This document shows positions 35,851 to 49,439 of a stretch of 64,000 bases of DNA, piece by piece. Location of the stretch: contig OX465581.1 in assembly GCA_950022655.1 (NCBI GenBank), forward strand, positions 28,429,300 to 28,493,299, written 5' to 3'. Positions within the stretch are counted from its first letter, which is position 1; the number at the start of each line of letters is the position of its first letter. The DNA comes from Alentia gelatinosa. Lineage: Eukaryota > Annelida > Polychaeta > Phyllodocida > Polynoidae. Below the pieces are notes generated by a model. That model did no database searches. It saw only the letters and a program-made list of their open reading frames with translations, and was not told the DNA's origin. A program made the position numbers and the translations under genes.

Positions 35851-38800
35851 CATTTCCTAGGGCTGGTTGTTCGACCTACATAAGGCAAGGATACCGTCAC
35901 GGCTTGTGAGAAAATAGGTCTATCAGTAGCCCTCTGAATGCACATGTTCTGATTACAACTTGCACTTTTTGTGACTTGCACTTTCTGCTGTTCCTTAAAA
36001 TAAGTGCAAAAGCTGCAGATCACTAGGAGCAGGATTTAATCTAGATTTCATACTTCCCATACAGACTTGGTTTGCAGCTCCCTCTGGAGAAAGGGTGTGT
36101 ACCTATTCAGAGATTCTAAAGTGGTGATTCCACCAACACACAAGATAAAGCGAGATTAGGCACAATTTGGTTGTCTTGCTAAATCTGGCTAGGTCTTGAA
36201 TAATCGCGTGAATATTTGCCGCGATATGTATTGAGGTATCGTGGTGGTGGGGCACCAAAATATACATATGACATTGCGCGCTACGTTTCGTGACAACGGA
36301 GGTACGACACATCGCAACAATGTAAGATATACCAATATAAACTACGGCAAATCCATCGTGTTGGTGAAACCAGTCCTTTAGAGCAAGCAGGTTAACAGTA
36401 AGGGTGGAGCTGCTCGCAGTTTCTTCTGAACACCTCAGAACAGTGCTTCTCAAGATTCATTTTACATGCTCAATGGTATGCGGTATGTATTTCTGTGGGA
36501 TTTAAGGTACACAGTCCAAAGTTTCCCTATAGAGTCTTCTACATAGAATTCCCAGGGAGAGGAGAGGTTCACATCCTTCCACCATAGATAAAGATTGGCT
36601 GCTGATGAGCATTGCGGGACATATGACATTCTATCAGTCACGTAGATATCTAAATGTGGATAGCATGGTCTACTCAGAAGCTGAGAAGGGATGCTAATAC
36701 TACAGGTCTAGTTCCATTTGATTTATGTACGTCTTCCTGGCATAAGGATGTCTGCTACCCACCATGATGCCACGGAGATGAGGGCTAACCACTGCTGTAC
36801 CTATTTCCACCCCATCCTTTTTTCAGTATATAGTACCATCTCGATGTTTTAGTCCTACACGATAAATTCGCTTTGGATGTGCGCATTTAGAACCCACATC
36901 ACTGTCATTCCTTATTCATTTCCTATTCTGGATAAATATCTGCGATGGTTAATTTCTCTGTAAACGCAGAAAAGATCGTGAAAAGGTCATGATCGGTCTG
37001 CTCATATTCTACATATATCTTGGTGACTTAAGATATTTCGAAATAGTAATTCATTTCATTTTTCTGTATTTACGATTGTGTCCTCTTCATCTGATTAAAC
37101 CGAAAAGAGCTTATATTGTGACAGTAGTAGAATCGTCTCCCTGGTGTATGAACGACATGGCGCCGTTTTACATTGATTTCTATCAAAGGGCGCCGGTGGA
37201 TGAAACCACCACCAATGGAAGAGCGAGTGCTAGACAGAGCCCTGCCATAAAAATAGTTTTATGTATTATCCATGCGTTTCCTAGGTTTCTGTTCCCGAAC
37301 AGAAAAAGAAGAAAATAGTGTAAAATATAAGGACAGTTTAGTACTGTTCTGTGTTGGGCAGTTGCCTGGCCAACTTGTTAACCAGCATTTGTTTCGTTTT
37401 TATTTTGAAAGGACGTAAAACACCACGTGTATAGCGAGTCTATTTTGGTAGGACGTCAATATGCCACAATCAAGAGCCAGCTTTCTGGCCTATATTTTTT
37501 GGTTCGGCAAACAAAAGAAAAAAGAAGCAAGAACCTCTCACAAATAAACAAAAAAGTCAGGAACGGGGGATAGCTACGCATACTCGTCGCCCTTGGTGGC
37601 CACTGCGTGGAAAGTCAATGCGTGGAAAGTTACCTGGAATCGTCCACACGCTGACGTACCGAGGTAAGCAGACCCGGGAACCGTCTCTGCGGACTTATCT
37701 CAGCAAATACAGAAAATGCCCCCCGTGGTTACAGAATATACCTGTACCACTCCAAGGATGACTGTTACACAACCAGGTTTAAGGAATACTGAGGTTGTAT
37801 AAGCATGTGGGCAGGAGGAGAAGAGGGTGCTGTGGGGATGGGAGTGGCCATACAAAACGCATTAGATCTCAATGAAAGGGTCTGTAGGGTCTGTTCATTA
37901 GCCGGATGTAATATTGGCCTGTCATCATAAGATAGGACGATCGCCATAGGACAGCCTCCCTGTGGGTTGGTTGAGGAGTATAGGGAAATGCCTGTTTCGG
38001 GTCGCGGGGGTCAGGTGGGAGGTCGCAGTGCTGCCATCTAACATATGGCATCTATAGAGACGATATTTTTTGGCATGGTCTAAGTGCCTTGTTTACCGTA
38101 TTACCTGAGCACTCTGTGGCGAAGTTGAATTTATTTGTGCTGCTGATATTCATGTCTGTTTCCGCGCTTTGCCCTCATGCAGTACGTCTTTAGTTCTTGA
38201 TAATAAGTATTTATCTCTATATTTGTTATTATGGTTCCCTATATATATGTTTAGATTCTTAATGGTTTAAACCTTTTTTTCCTCTTTTATTAATAAAAGG
38301 TAAAATAAAAAGGTACATATGATTCCATCATCACTCGATAAAACTGGTTTTCCTGGATATAAAGTTTACCATTTGGTGGACTAGACGGACATATTATCAA
38401 AAGGTGAACACCTGAGTGGTGTGACTTCGGTCCTCTAACAGGAACAAAATCAATGAAAAAAATAAGAAAATTCGATTTTTTAGTGGTAGCTTCCCGTGAA
38501 GACTGAAGAGTTATCGATAACATTTTCTATAGGGCACAGAGTGATTGCTAGTTCCGCCATCATCCGCCAGGAAATTGTAGGATAGCACCACTGTAGTCGG
38601 GGGACAACCACTATCACCTGCAGTTATAATCTATAGATAATCGTAAGACAAGACTAAAATCCCACTATGACAGGCCCAAAAACATATTGTTTGATAGGAT
38701 TCACTGACAACTGGACCCACCACAAAGTGTTTTGTTTGGCGTCGGGGGTCAAGATGGTCGCATCCATAAGACAATAGTTATATGCCCTATAAGGTTATTC

Positions 38801-40188
38801 AACCAACCTTTCTAACAGAAATCCCCGCATTCCAGCTTCGTATATTTTGTTTAATGATTAAACAAAATGATGATACAGTATGTTGCAGTGTGACCGGTCC
38901 AGAAATCACGGCTAGGAGAGGGCTAGGTGAAGGGCTATAGGGACTGAAGCCAGTCTATCCTTATACACACCTTCTTTTGTTAACTTTCCTTTTTCAATTG
39001 TCCTTCTGCCAGAGGTCGTCTCATTGGTTAACCAATATTTGCCAACCTACTTAGGAATAAAATATCTTTTTAACCTTTATGTGATAGAATAAGGATACAG
39101 TAGAAATTATTTCTATTTTGACACTCCATGGTCAGTTAGTCATAACATACTGTATAACTGATAAATCAAACATACACAACAAGGTAATAAACGATAGCAG
39201 CTATCTAGACTGCCATTCCCCGTGGGCCTCATCAGATTTATTAGAGTTATATTAGATTTTGGACAGGGTCCCTACTATCACCTGTCTACTAGAGCACGGT
39301 CTAGTGAGATTAAGGCTCTGATAAAAGAAATAGTAGTCTGGCTCTGTATGCCAACAATCAACGTACACAGATAAAAAAAAAGGTGAAGAAAAAGGCACGC
39401 TAAGGTCTCTGAAGTCCGTGAGTACAGTTCATGGCCTACATAGCAGAATTTGGGGCTGTGGAGGAGTTAGTCTGCTGGTACTCTTCAGAGGGGATTGGCA
39501 CGGTACGAAGTACTGGCGGTTTCATTGATAAATAGACCCTGCAGGCTCAACACTATGCTCTGTAGTAGAATCTTTTTATTGCTCATATCATTATTTTTCG
39601 TAGGTGGTTAAGGGAGGGTGTTGCATTACGTGAATCTCATTGACGTACTTAGTTGACGTGTGGATGTGGTTGACACCTGGAGATACTGAAGGCTCAGTCG
39701 GACTACATCAACGTTTACATACCGTTGCCGACCTAGTAGGCAAAAAGTTGGAAGCCGGGATCGCTAAGCCTGCCAGACGATGCAGATGTTCACAAGTTAC
39801 TATCTTGACGGGATCCCCCTCATTCACCTAGTTATCTTCCCGTTTGCTAATATGTCTATGTATTTTTAAAGTCAATAGAACTTGATATTATAATGTTATA
39901 ATAGAAAATACAGAAATTCTAAAAAGTTGGATTTCGCGTGGTAAATCCCAGGTTGTACAGAATACAGTAAGACTGCAGTACTAAAAGCTATAGGTCATCA
40001 TACTTGGTTTTCTAAAGAATTGAAGAAACCCAATTTTCAATACATAACTTGTATAATCAAGCTAATGTAAATAGGCCTATTTTCCTTATTCGGCTAGGAG
40101 ACATTGGCTAGACTGTTATTTGGCATTAGAATGAATCACATGGAAGCCCCCGATGGCGCCTCTGTATCTTTTACGTGCCTGACGCACA
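35851..40188. other. Intronic stretch, nothing firm recognised
   Basis: About 4.3 kb. The longest frames (116 codons minus at 36103, 109 codons plus at 36989) show no domain. No repeat family that I can place. Confidence 0.35.
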
Positions 40189-40192
40189 TTAA

Positions 40193-40806
40193 AGGGGGAA
40201 TTCCATCAAACAGACAAAAACATTTTACAACGCTCAGACCGAAAACTCTGATAATATCGGTAGCTTGGGTAGATCTTTAGCCCCAGAGCATGCCCCACAC
40301 ATTCATAACATCGTGTCTTATCTTTATTTACCTGAATTCTTCAATTAACTGCAGTATTTTGCGGAAATTTGATGATCTCTCTACGTTCCCTTACAAAATC
40401 CAGCATGGTGGCACACTGCTCCGCTCGATACACGGGTCTCAGGGGTTCAGAGCGTCTTAGTGTATCGCCGCTCGCTGCGCCCTCTAGCGGCTTAGCGGAG
40501 AACTCGATTAACACATGAAATGTGGCCAACGTCCACCGGTCTGCGTCCCTGTCCGCACCCCGCTGCTCTGTATTGAGCGTTGGCTGGGACCTCCACTGGA
40601 GGATCTGCTGGAACTTCGGAACATCTGTTCGGTGGAAGCGCCCACCAGACACTCATATGGCGACACATGAGCATCTGCTGGGGGTTTCGGTGGAGCAGCG
40701 ATGCATTTTGAGGCCATTTGCCCCGACGTTTCAACCAACGTCTTTCTAAAGGTTGGCTGGAATGTCTGTTGGCCTCAAAAAAGCAGTTGTTTGGTGGAAT
40801 TCCCCC
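40193..40806. mobile_element. TTAA-flanked non-autonomous DNA element
   Basis: Terminal repeats GGGGGAATTCCATCAAACA (left) and GGGGGAATTCCACCAAACA (right, complement) lie directly inside TTAA at 40189-40192 and 40807-40810. TTAA duplications are known for piggyBac and Kolobok superfamilies. The interior is GC-rich with no transposase. Overlapping short frames on both strands are taken as chance. Confidence 0.7.
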
Positions 40807-40810
40807 TTAA

Positions 40811-43800
40811 AGGAAGATAAAGGAAATAATCTGACACTTGCTGATTAGAATGTCATAAGTAACAGACTGTTTGACACACAAAGGAATGAGTGGAAATGAA
40901 GTGCTATCTTGATAAACTCTTTCGTCGTCATATGATATCTTGCACAGGAGCATTTAGACATGGACTTTGACCCCATAACAGTCCCAACGACACATTTACC
41001 TTTACCCAGTGAGCGTCATGGAGTACGCATTGCCACCAGGTTACCACTACACGTACGTCAGCACCTGACTGTTTGTCAGTAGAGGGTTTCGGGTCAACGC
41101 TACATGTCATACCCCTCTGGCGAGCATTTCTCTATATTATTCAAACTTATAAACATATGTCTGTCCTATTCTGGTTCTCGTCCCGTTATTCATCTCTCCA
41201 TATACATGGACTAATAAGTATGGCACGCTTGTATGTGATACCTGTTTCCAAAGTTAACAATAAAACTCGGGTAATGTCGTTGTAAATCCTAATTATGAGC
41301 TTAAGTGATTTAAACGTTCATTAGAAAATCATTCATTTCATTAATCTATACGAAAAGAGAGCCGTGACCAGTGCTCAGATGTTAAAGTTCTCTAATGATG
41401 TTTTGGAATTAGTAGGAAATAGACTCTAAAATGGCTCACTATAAGATTTATCTTAATTTTGGACCTCCCCAGTCACTTTCTGATTGTATCATCGCCTCAC
41501 CATAAGATTTATCTTAATTTTGGACATCCCCAGTCACCTTCTCATTGCATCATCGCCCCGCTGACTTCATATATTACTGGTCATTTTCTTTACTACTCGA
41601 AAGAAAATTCTGTTGCTCTTTTTGTGCGTGTTTATTTTCTTGTTAAATCTCCAGTGGTTAAAAACCTCAGACTATCATTACCAGGCCTATCAGTCATATT
41701 GTCTTTTTATTGTATATTGGTTCCAAGACATTTCCTATTGTTTAGCACCCTTATTTTCAGTGAGTATCTGCAGTTGTCGGGTTTCTATCATGTTTAATGA
41801 TTGTTGACATACATCGGTCGAAGTTACACTACGTATACAAACTTTTCTACGTAGTAGGTCATATTTCAGGTAATTCATAGAGATAGAGGCTGTTTGACAC
41901 GCGTTGGTATCTCATTAGAAAAGACTTCTGGTGAGTTACTTATTGCAGTTTTATAATGGCATTTAAGGAAAAGAATGAAGATTACTGTACGGTATCGTCT
42001 TGGAAATGCCTTGTTTCATGTCAAATGATTCTGCCAAGAGTTTATCGTGAAAGGTATATTAACGATTTGATCGGGTCGAAACATAGTACTGGGGATATAA
42101 GAAAAGTATTACAAGTTGTAACAACGTACATGTTTTTACTCGAATATACTTTGAAAACGAAATGGACTACAAAAAGACTGCCCAAGTTCCTAGGATTGGT
42201 GACATATTGATGAATGAATTGTCTAAAATCTAGTATGGTGCAATGGATGAACACTGCTCTCTTAAAGGTGTTCACACACATCCTACACACCACGTGCATG
42301 GGTGTGTCCCAGGCAGTTAGCTACCTGTGGATGTCCATGATGAGAGGCAGCGAACGTGGGGTGAGCTGTACTTGCACGAACAGAAGATGAATTAGTCCTG
42401 TAATAGACCCGAGCTGCTGAGCTGCTCACGGAGAACGCTGCAGAATGTGACCGGCTCTGATCGTCGCCCGAACAACCACCGGCGCCACAAGGTCACGACC
42501 AGCCCAATATAGCTGACCGTCAGTCCGCCCTCCCTCTTCCCCACTCTACCTGCCTACCACTCCCCCACTACTCAGCACGGTCACAAAAGTCAAGGCCACT
42601 GAGGAGGAAAACTTTTTGTCTATAATATCATTCTTCCCAGGGGTCTGGTATACGAAAACATAATGTCATCTATAGACCACTAGATGAGTATTATATGGGA
42701 TATCTGTGATGATTTATTGTACTATATATATAATTGTCTACTACTGCAATAACCATTGTAACTGATTGTTTCTATTCCAAAAAAATATTATATAAAGCAG
42801 TACTTGATGTCTTACATTCCTCGTAAGTCTATCAGAAATTATTAGCAAAGTGTGCTTCCTTATGAGTGACTCTGGCTGACCTCAGATGACCTCCTGGTCT
42901 TCACCTGGTGAGGTTGACTGACTGTATTAAAATGTACGTGTTGGCGCGCACCAGAATAGTGAATCGTTAGGACAGGTGGATAATGAGGATAAGCCGTCCC
43001 TCCTGCCTCCGCTCACCAGCGCCTCTTCCCCGAAACATTACTCTCTCCCCCATCTCCACCCCAAGACATACAAAGTTGTCGCTGCTTGCAAACAGCAGGA
43101 CGAAAGGAAATTGAGTGACTGTAGTGGTAATCGTCTCTTGGTCCTGAAAGTCCCAAACAGTTTGGTCATAAAACAGAATATCTATTGAGACTGCTAATTT
43201 ATGAACTCGACAAAGCTCCCTGAAAACGTTTTGACCATTCTTTTTTGCCTGCAAATAGCAGATTTTTAGAGGTTCTTGTTGAAATACTGAAATGAAGTAG
43301 TTGTTACACCGATGCTCTGGATAGGTATATAAAGTGAACAATTGTTACATTTGATAATTGATTTCTTTAAGTCATTAGAAATTGATAAAATGAAGTTGTG
43401 CCAGGCACGATCTATGATGACGTCATTTAGGATTCAGGTTTTATAAATCATATGCAATATTTACCTAACCAAATTAATTATTTCTTATCCGCTACATAAA
43501 CATTATTGTATACAACAGTATTTCTTCATCAGCATGCACGTGAGATTTTAGAAGGTATTTCTAAGCCATAAATATTGGAAGAGGCAATTAAAGAAATCGG
43601 AGTGATTGATGAACAGGTTATGTTCTCACGCCTGCAATGGGTTCACGTGAGGATGTGGCCATGTTGAGGATACTGGTGGTGTTCTGTGGTCCAGGTAACG
43701 GTTTGGATGATATATCCTTTGGGGTTATGACTTATGCCCCTTAAGGTGCCGCTGTCTGCCGCACCTGTCTTGAGGTGCGGCCCCAGGTAGCACAGCCTAC

Positions 43801-45747
43801 CTGTAAGGTGGCTATTTTAGGCGACACAGGTAGTGGTTGCCACGGACTGTAGACTAATGCAGCATCTCCAGGAAGTAAGCTGAGGTAAGCACCATTAGAA
43901 TACGTAATGCTTGCAGTGGCTAAGTGTTAACAGACCCATTAATATAGCAGGCAATATTGGTTTGCTTTTATCCCACAGGTATCCTAGGACTTGTCAATCT
44001 TCAACAGTTATGTCAAATGATATCCTGTACGTGCTGATTTAATCCATATATAGATAACATCACATTAATCTTTAATATCATAAAATGGTTACATAATATA
44101 AACATTGTTAGTTTAATTCATAGATATCTTCTAGATATAGACGGGTGTATATGGCTGTTTTATCCCTACTCCTGTGGCTCTTCACTGAAGCTCTTCCCTA
44201 TTTCACTATCAATCGAAGGACACTTTTTATGTAGTCTAATTTTAATCACGTTACAAATACAAGGCAGAGACACCTCTTAACACAGCCGATGCTAAAAAAG
44301 ATTAATCTCTCTAAAAGCCTGCCATTGACATCAGTCTCATGGCAATTGGTCAAATCCAACCTCATTCTGCGAGGCTACATTTCAACAACGGAAAGGCACA
44401 GTTGTGCCTCATACACTCAAAGAAAAGCCACCGGGCAGTAACTGTCAAGGGGAGTTCCGTAGTATTGTACGAGCATATCCCTGGAGTAGATATGAGGTGT
44501 ATTCTGGTTCAAAGGGGAGGGGTACATAGAGTCGTAAAGAGGCAGGGGGTGGTGTTGATGTCGGCGGTGTCATGAGTGATGTATGCCGAGTTTAGGCTGG
44601 GTTTAGGCCAGGTTCAGGCCAGCAATCAGCTGTTGCCCAGCAGCTGGGCAGTGCTTGCGGTGCCTTGGTGGTGAAACTCTGGTTGTGGTCTACTGTGGAA
44701 TGTACATGCGTCTGTAAAATAGGACACACAATCATGCCTATTTCCATACACCTTCACAGGGTCAGCGGTCAAGGCTTACCTGAGCTGTAAATATCACACA
44801 TATGCTCTATGGCTTCTGAGAAACCTACGATAACTATAAGAAGAACCTATCTCAACTTGTCTCTGGAGTGTGTAAAAGATCATGATGGATGATCAGTCAT
44901 TAGGAAAGGGGGGCATTAACGTATAATACTGTGCCCTCTTATACCCGATAAGTATGATAATTCAAAATAAACCCACTAAATCAGAGCCCCCCCCCCCCCC
45001 CCACACACACACACACACACACCCATCTGCACATTTCTGGGACAACACTTCTGAAGTACATGTATGAGGGACATGTATGTGTTTTTCTTGTTTCGCATGT
45101 AGAAATGCTGACCATTTCTCACAATGAAGTGGTGGTAAACAAGAGACGTCTTTGGTAATATATTAAAAATAGATGCTAATCCGCTAATTCACCCATCCGC
45201 TCGTTATCATGAAATCCATTAAGATATTATTGATAGGGCACCATGAACATCTCACATTTTTCATTTGATAAGGAGCAAATTTTGTATTTGGTAGATGAAT
45301 GAGTGCATATCTTTGAAATCATATTATGAAGACGTGGCTATGACATCTCTAACACAAGCCGATACTACCTTGAAAAAAATCTTTTAAATCAGAGACGGCT
45401 TTATAGAGATAACACGCTGAAGAAGGGAAAACAATTAACCATTGTATAGCAGTTGTCTCAGTAATGTAAAGATATTACAGAATAAAATGTATGATTACTC
45501 GAGTGAACTGGAGAGAGTTGCAGTTTCCATTACAGAAAGAGCACCGCATACTCTGACACTCCAAAATGTTTTATTCCAGGAAAAATAAAAAATGCGAATA
45601 TGAACATCTGTTTGTACCTTGACAGTAAATAATAGGCCCTTTGACGTACTATCCATTTAAAAGTCAGCCTCTCATTTATTATGGCGGAAGCAAGAAATAC
45701 ATACCTGTAAGTCGACAAGTGGGATTTTTTGCTTTGATGTTTTGCAG
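40811..45747. other. End of the long intron before exon C
   Basis: Mostly AT-rich. A near-direct repeat of about 35 bp lies at 41436-41475 and 41497-41537 (CACTATAAGATTTATCTTAA and CACCATAAGATTTATCTTAA type). A CpG-richer patch lies at 42350-42560. No supported exon. Confidence 0.4.
44987..45024. repeat. Poly(C) followed by CA microsatellite
   Basis: A run of 16 C runs directly into (CA)n of about 11 units. Confidence 0.9.
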
Positions 45748-45884
45748 AAGAAGCAGTAACGATGAAGGCAGAAGAAGGCCACTTTATGATGGAGGCCTTG
45801 GATGGCTTCCTCATCTTCGTCGGCAAGAATGGACGCATCGGCTTCGTTTCCGAGCAGGTGGAGAAACATATCGGACTCTCGTCG
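45748..45884 (+). CDS. Exon C: start of PAS-A domain
   Basis: The acceptor is TTTTGCAG and the donor is TCG/GTTAGT. Entered in phase 1 and left in phase 0, it gives 45 full codons. The segment GHFMMEALDGFLIFV matches the start of PAS-A in HIF/SIM/TRH proteins, where (L)KALDGF is the usual signature. It continues with GKNGRIGFVSEQVEKHIGLS, the PAS-A beta strands and the (Y/H)xGLS turn. In this family PAS-A supports heterodimer specificity with ARNT/Tango. It lies 28.9 kb from exon B, the longest intron seen here. The frame joins exon B as G plus AA, giving Glu. Confidence 0.88.
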
Positions 45885-46768
45885 GTTAGTTGACCTCACA
45901 GTCCAGGCATTCTTATTCTCTCATCTATAAGGTCCTCCTTGTTTGTAACTCTTCCTTGTTTGCATGCTCCATAGATGTCCATTGATATTCTCTTAGAAAT
46001 GCTAATTTCATATCACAGGTTCTGTCTTTTGATGATGATATTACAAATTTCTCTTTACCTAAGGGCAGCAAGAATTCTTTTATTTGTATATGTTTTTTTT
46101 ATTATACCTCCTTCGTGTGTGTCACATCCCTGCCTTTGAGTTTCAGTTCGAATTGATTTAGCTCTCAGAATGTTTGGTAGGGATCAATAATTGTCAAATT
46201 TGTCTAATTCTTGTCCATGAACAAAAGATAATTCACGTATTTCCCTTTTTTAATCTAACTTTAATCATTTCCCGAAAAAGAGTCAATAGAATAATCCGTG
46301 TAGACACTGTTCTATACGGAAAGTATACCACATTCTGAAATTCTAATCGATCTAAGATGCTATTCAAAGTTGGTTGTCCCTAGGTAAAAAGGGTAGGTAC
46401 AGATATGGATGACTGAAATTGGTGTACATGCATTTACACATTTTTAAATTACTAAGCTCATAAGACTGGTCATGGTGGACTGTCATGTATGGCAGTATTA
46501 AAGAAGAAACCAACAAGTTCTGGTCAAAGTCGTCATTCTCCACGAGTTCGATGCGGTGTGATATGAACGAGGCGACAGCCAAGTAAATATCACATAGCAT
46601 TCAAACGAACTGGAGAATGACTTCTTTGACCAAAATTAGTTGCTTTCTGTATTTATCTCACCCCTATAAATACTAAAGGAATTGACAACCCACAAGATAT
46701 AGACCATGTAGAATGGTTTGCAATACTTATAGGGGCATGGAGAACGAGTTCCCAATGTTAAGCCTATA

Positions 46769-47348
46769 GACCCTATTGAGGTATTCCATAATTCAGTCTA
46801 TTTACAAGTTCCGGTGTTCGCTGGTTGCCGGCGTTGTATGGTGATAGACCCTTGAACCGTAACCCACAATTATTCAGGTTTAACGTTTTTTATAAATCAT
46901 CAAATTGGAAATCCGATGCCAGAAATGGAAATTTCAGCTATTCCTACTTGTAAATCCGAAATTATATTCAGTTTCTCCAGATATAAATGGGATAACTTTG
47001 GTTCATGTGGCCGTAGTGTGGCCATACGCCCTCCAGAGGTTACTAAACTCCCTATTATCGCCCAGGGTAAATACATGTTCCGCTCGCGACTGACTGGGCA
47101 GCTACAACCACATGAACTGTAGTTTTCCGATTTATATTTGGAGAACCTGAATATAATTTTGGATTGATAAGTAGAAATTGCTGTAATTTCGATTTCTGAC
47201 ATCGGATTTCCAATTTAGATATCTATAAAAACCGTTAAACTGGATAATTGTGGGTTACGGTTCAAGGGTCTATCGCCATACTACGTCGGTAACCAGCGCA
47301 CACCGGGACCTGTAAACAGACTGAATTCTAGGATACCTCAATAGGGTC
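46769..47348. mobile_element. Palindromic MITE in the exon C-D intron (580 bp)
   Basis: Ends GACCCTATTGAGGTAT are perfect inverses and are flanked by TA (46767-46768 and 47349-47350), fitting a Tc1/mariner-type TA duplication. Arms pair over roughly 220 bp each, for example GATAGACCCTTGAACCGTAA near 46842 with its inverse near 47260, and TTGGAAATCCGATG near 46904 with its inverse near 47203. Only a loop of about 100 bp stays unpaired. The loop (47021-47091) is an inverted, imperfect copy of the right flank (47355-47426). No transposase is present. It lies entirely in an intron. Confidence 0.82.
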
Positions 47349-47530
47349 TATTCCATTGCGACCGGAACTTTTACTTACCCGGGGCTATAATCGGGAGTTT
47401 AGTAACCTCTGGAGGGTCTATGGGCATTTATTCCAGGGGTGAGATAAATCAGACACCTTCATGATTAAGAATGTGAGATATAGTTTTGGTGACAGTGTGT
47501 TCACATTCATATTGCTTGTAATTGGTTCAG

Positions 47531-47669
47531 ATTGAGTTGATGACGATGAGCGTACTAGACCTGGTACATAATGAGGACCAACAAGAGTTCCTACAGCAGT
47601 TCCAGGAGGACGTTGCCCCACGAACGACCAATCATCACAGCGTCGTCTCCTCATTCATGGACTTCTCAG
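47531..47669 (+). CDS. Exon D: PAS-A middle and loop
   Basis: The acceptor is GGTTCAG and the donor is TCAG/GTGAGC. Entered in phase 0 and left in phase 1, it is 46 codons plus one base. It begins IELMTMSVLDLVHNEDQQEF, which aligns with the family pattern (V)ELTG-S-(I/V)-FD-(Y/F)-(I/T)-HP-x-D. It carries the PAS-A helix after the GLS turn, then a polar loop rich in Gln, Asp, Thr and His ending SSFMDFS. The intron before it carries the palindromic MITE at 46769-47348. The HPxD signature is changed to HNED, another mark of divergence. Confidence 0.86.
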
Positions 47670-48279
47670 GTGAGCCTAGCTCGATCGGGTCATACCTATA
47701 GGAAGGAAGCTGTACTCGAAACATCGCAAGTTAATATTTAAGCAAATAAACATATAAAGGCTGCACCAACTGAAGTTTATCCTCTTCATTTAAAGACAAT
47801 GTGTATTCGGTCTCACACAGAGTCAAAATAAAATCGAAATAATGATACCACTGTATCTGTAAAAAGTCATGATATATCTCATTGTATGGGCGAACGTGTG
47901 TGTATGTGTATATCAAACCTAGTTATTATGGATCTAAGAGGATATATGGAAATTTTGAAGTCATCTGTATTTAATGGTATCTTATATTGGAAAGAATTGG
48001 GTGTAATTGAGATATTGGTAAAACGGTATTGGTTTTGATAGTGCTACTTTGTCAGACGCGGCAATATGTCTGCACCAATCCACTGTGTGACCATTGTGAG
48101 TTCGTTGGTTTTAATAGTGCTCCAGTGATAGATAACACGTTCCTATTTGAAGTATCCTTCATTGAATGTGACCGAGAACAGTCCTTCGGATATTCTTTTG
48201 TCAATAAAAATTGCCCCTAATTAAGAAGGAGCTGATCTAGATGCATAATAAGCGTTGTTCTCGTTATGCCACGTTTCAG

Positions 48280-48392
48280 ACTGCGACGATAACGTGGGAA
48301 CGCAGAACTCGCAGCGTGAGCGAATCTTCTACGTCCGCATAAAGTGCCACTTGGCCAAACAGGGCAACAAAACCAAGCAGCACGGCTATATT
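48280..48392 (+). CDS. Exon E: PAS-A distal strands
   Basis: The acceptor is CGTTTCAG and the donor is TATATT/GTAAGT. It enters in phase 1 (G plus AC gives Asp) and leaves in phase 0 with 37 further codons. The core SQRERIFYVRIKCHLAKQG corresponds to the (R)SFF-(L/F)-RMKC-xL strand that starts the last sheet of PAS-A in this class. Here the Arg-Met-Lys triplet is Arg-Ile-Lys. It ends KQHGYI, just before the strand pair that completes PAS-A in exon F. The N-terminal DCDDNVGTQN stretch is an acidic loop. Confidence 0.86.
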
Positions 48393-48812
48393 GTAAGTAC
48401 TCTTCAACAGTGAGCAGTTGTGAAATACTACTCTTCAGATAACAGGATGGAAGGTCACCGACACTGAAACCGAAAAGTGTAGTTCTTCTCGTGTTTAAAA
48501 GTACCTAGCGCTCGCCCCCCTTGTAGAACCATCGTCACTCTGTTGAAGACCACACGCCCTGACTGAGAGATTTTGTTCAAATTTTGTTTTATACATATAA
48601 TTATATATACATGTATATACTATAGCCAATAGAATCTGTCATGGATTTGAACTTAGCAAAACGTGACCTACACTCCAATTATGTTAACCTTTGAATGTCG
48701 TTGGTCTTGATATTAAGTTAGAGAGAAAAATCAAAAGTTACGTTCTTCGGGATTAATGATCATAATGAAAATGTAATGAAGAAAACGTGCAGTGATTGAT
48801 GATCTCTTCCAG

Positions 48813-48997
48813 CTGACGCAGTGGAGTGGGCGGCTGCAGTGTCGCGTACCCCCGCACGGGGGCGATAGTGTGCCGGTGGCGCTGGTGGCGGTGGTGCGGC
48901 CGGTGCACTCCGACCCAGTGGTGGAGATACGTCTAGACGGCAACATGTTCGTGAGCAGGCACGATCTGGGCCTACGCTTCACCTTCTGCGACCCAAG
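48813..48997 (+). CDS. Exon F: end of PAS-A and start of PAS-B
   Basis: The acceptor is CTCTTCCAG and the donor is CCAAG/GTACAG. Entered in phase 0 and left in phase 2, it is 61 codons plus two bases. LTQWSGRLQCRV matches the (V)-x-H-(C/W)-(S/T)-G-x-(L/I) strand closing PAS-A. VPVALVAVVRPVHSDPVVEI is the inter-PAS strand (typically L-(V/I)-A-(V/I)...P...EI). DGNMFVSRHDLGLRFTFCDP opens PAS-B and is close to HIF's FxSRHSLDMKFxYCD. The exon is more GC-rich than its surroundings and is the best-conserved part. PAS-B in HIF-type factors binds ARNT and holds a ligand-accessible cavity. Ligand binding here is unknown. Confidence 0.9.
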
Positions 48998-49439
48998 GTA
49001 CAGGGAACAAATAAATCAACAGTCCAAATAGCAGTGGGGTTAACATAAAACGTTGTATCAGGTACTGGTCTCTCTCTCTCTGTCGGTCTTACTTGGGTAT
49101 AGTCAGTACTGTGCCAACAGTGGCATAATTCTTCTAATGGTCAAATGAGGTTGTCTTCATGGGTTGTTTTTGGTGTGTTAAGTATCTTAAGATGAAATAG
49201 GCGGAGGATGATTTATTATCCATCGTATACAAAGCCCCCATTGAAAAGGTATGGGGACTCAGTAAACCACTACCCATTGTATAAAACCTGTAAGATACCA
49301 TAACTGTGGTATACGGATTCAAACCTGTGGTATACGGCCTCAAAACCATGGTATACGGGAAAAATAGTCCCTTTTGCTATAAAGCAAAGAATTAGTTCCT
49401 ATTGTTATACCCGTTAATATGGCAATTACTGGGTTTAAT

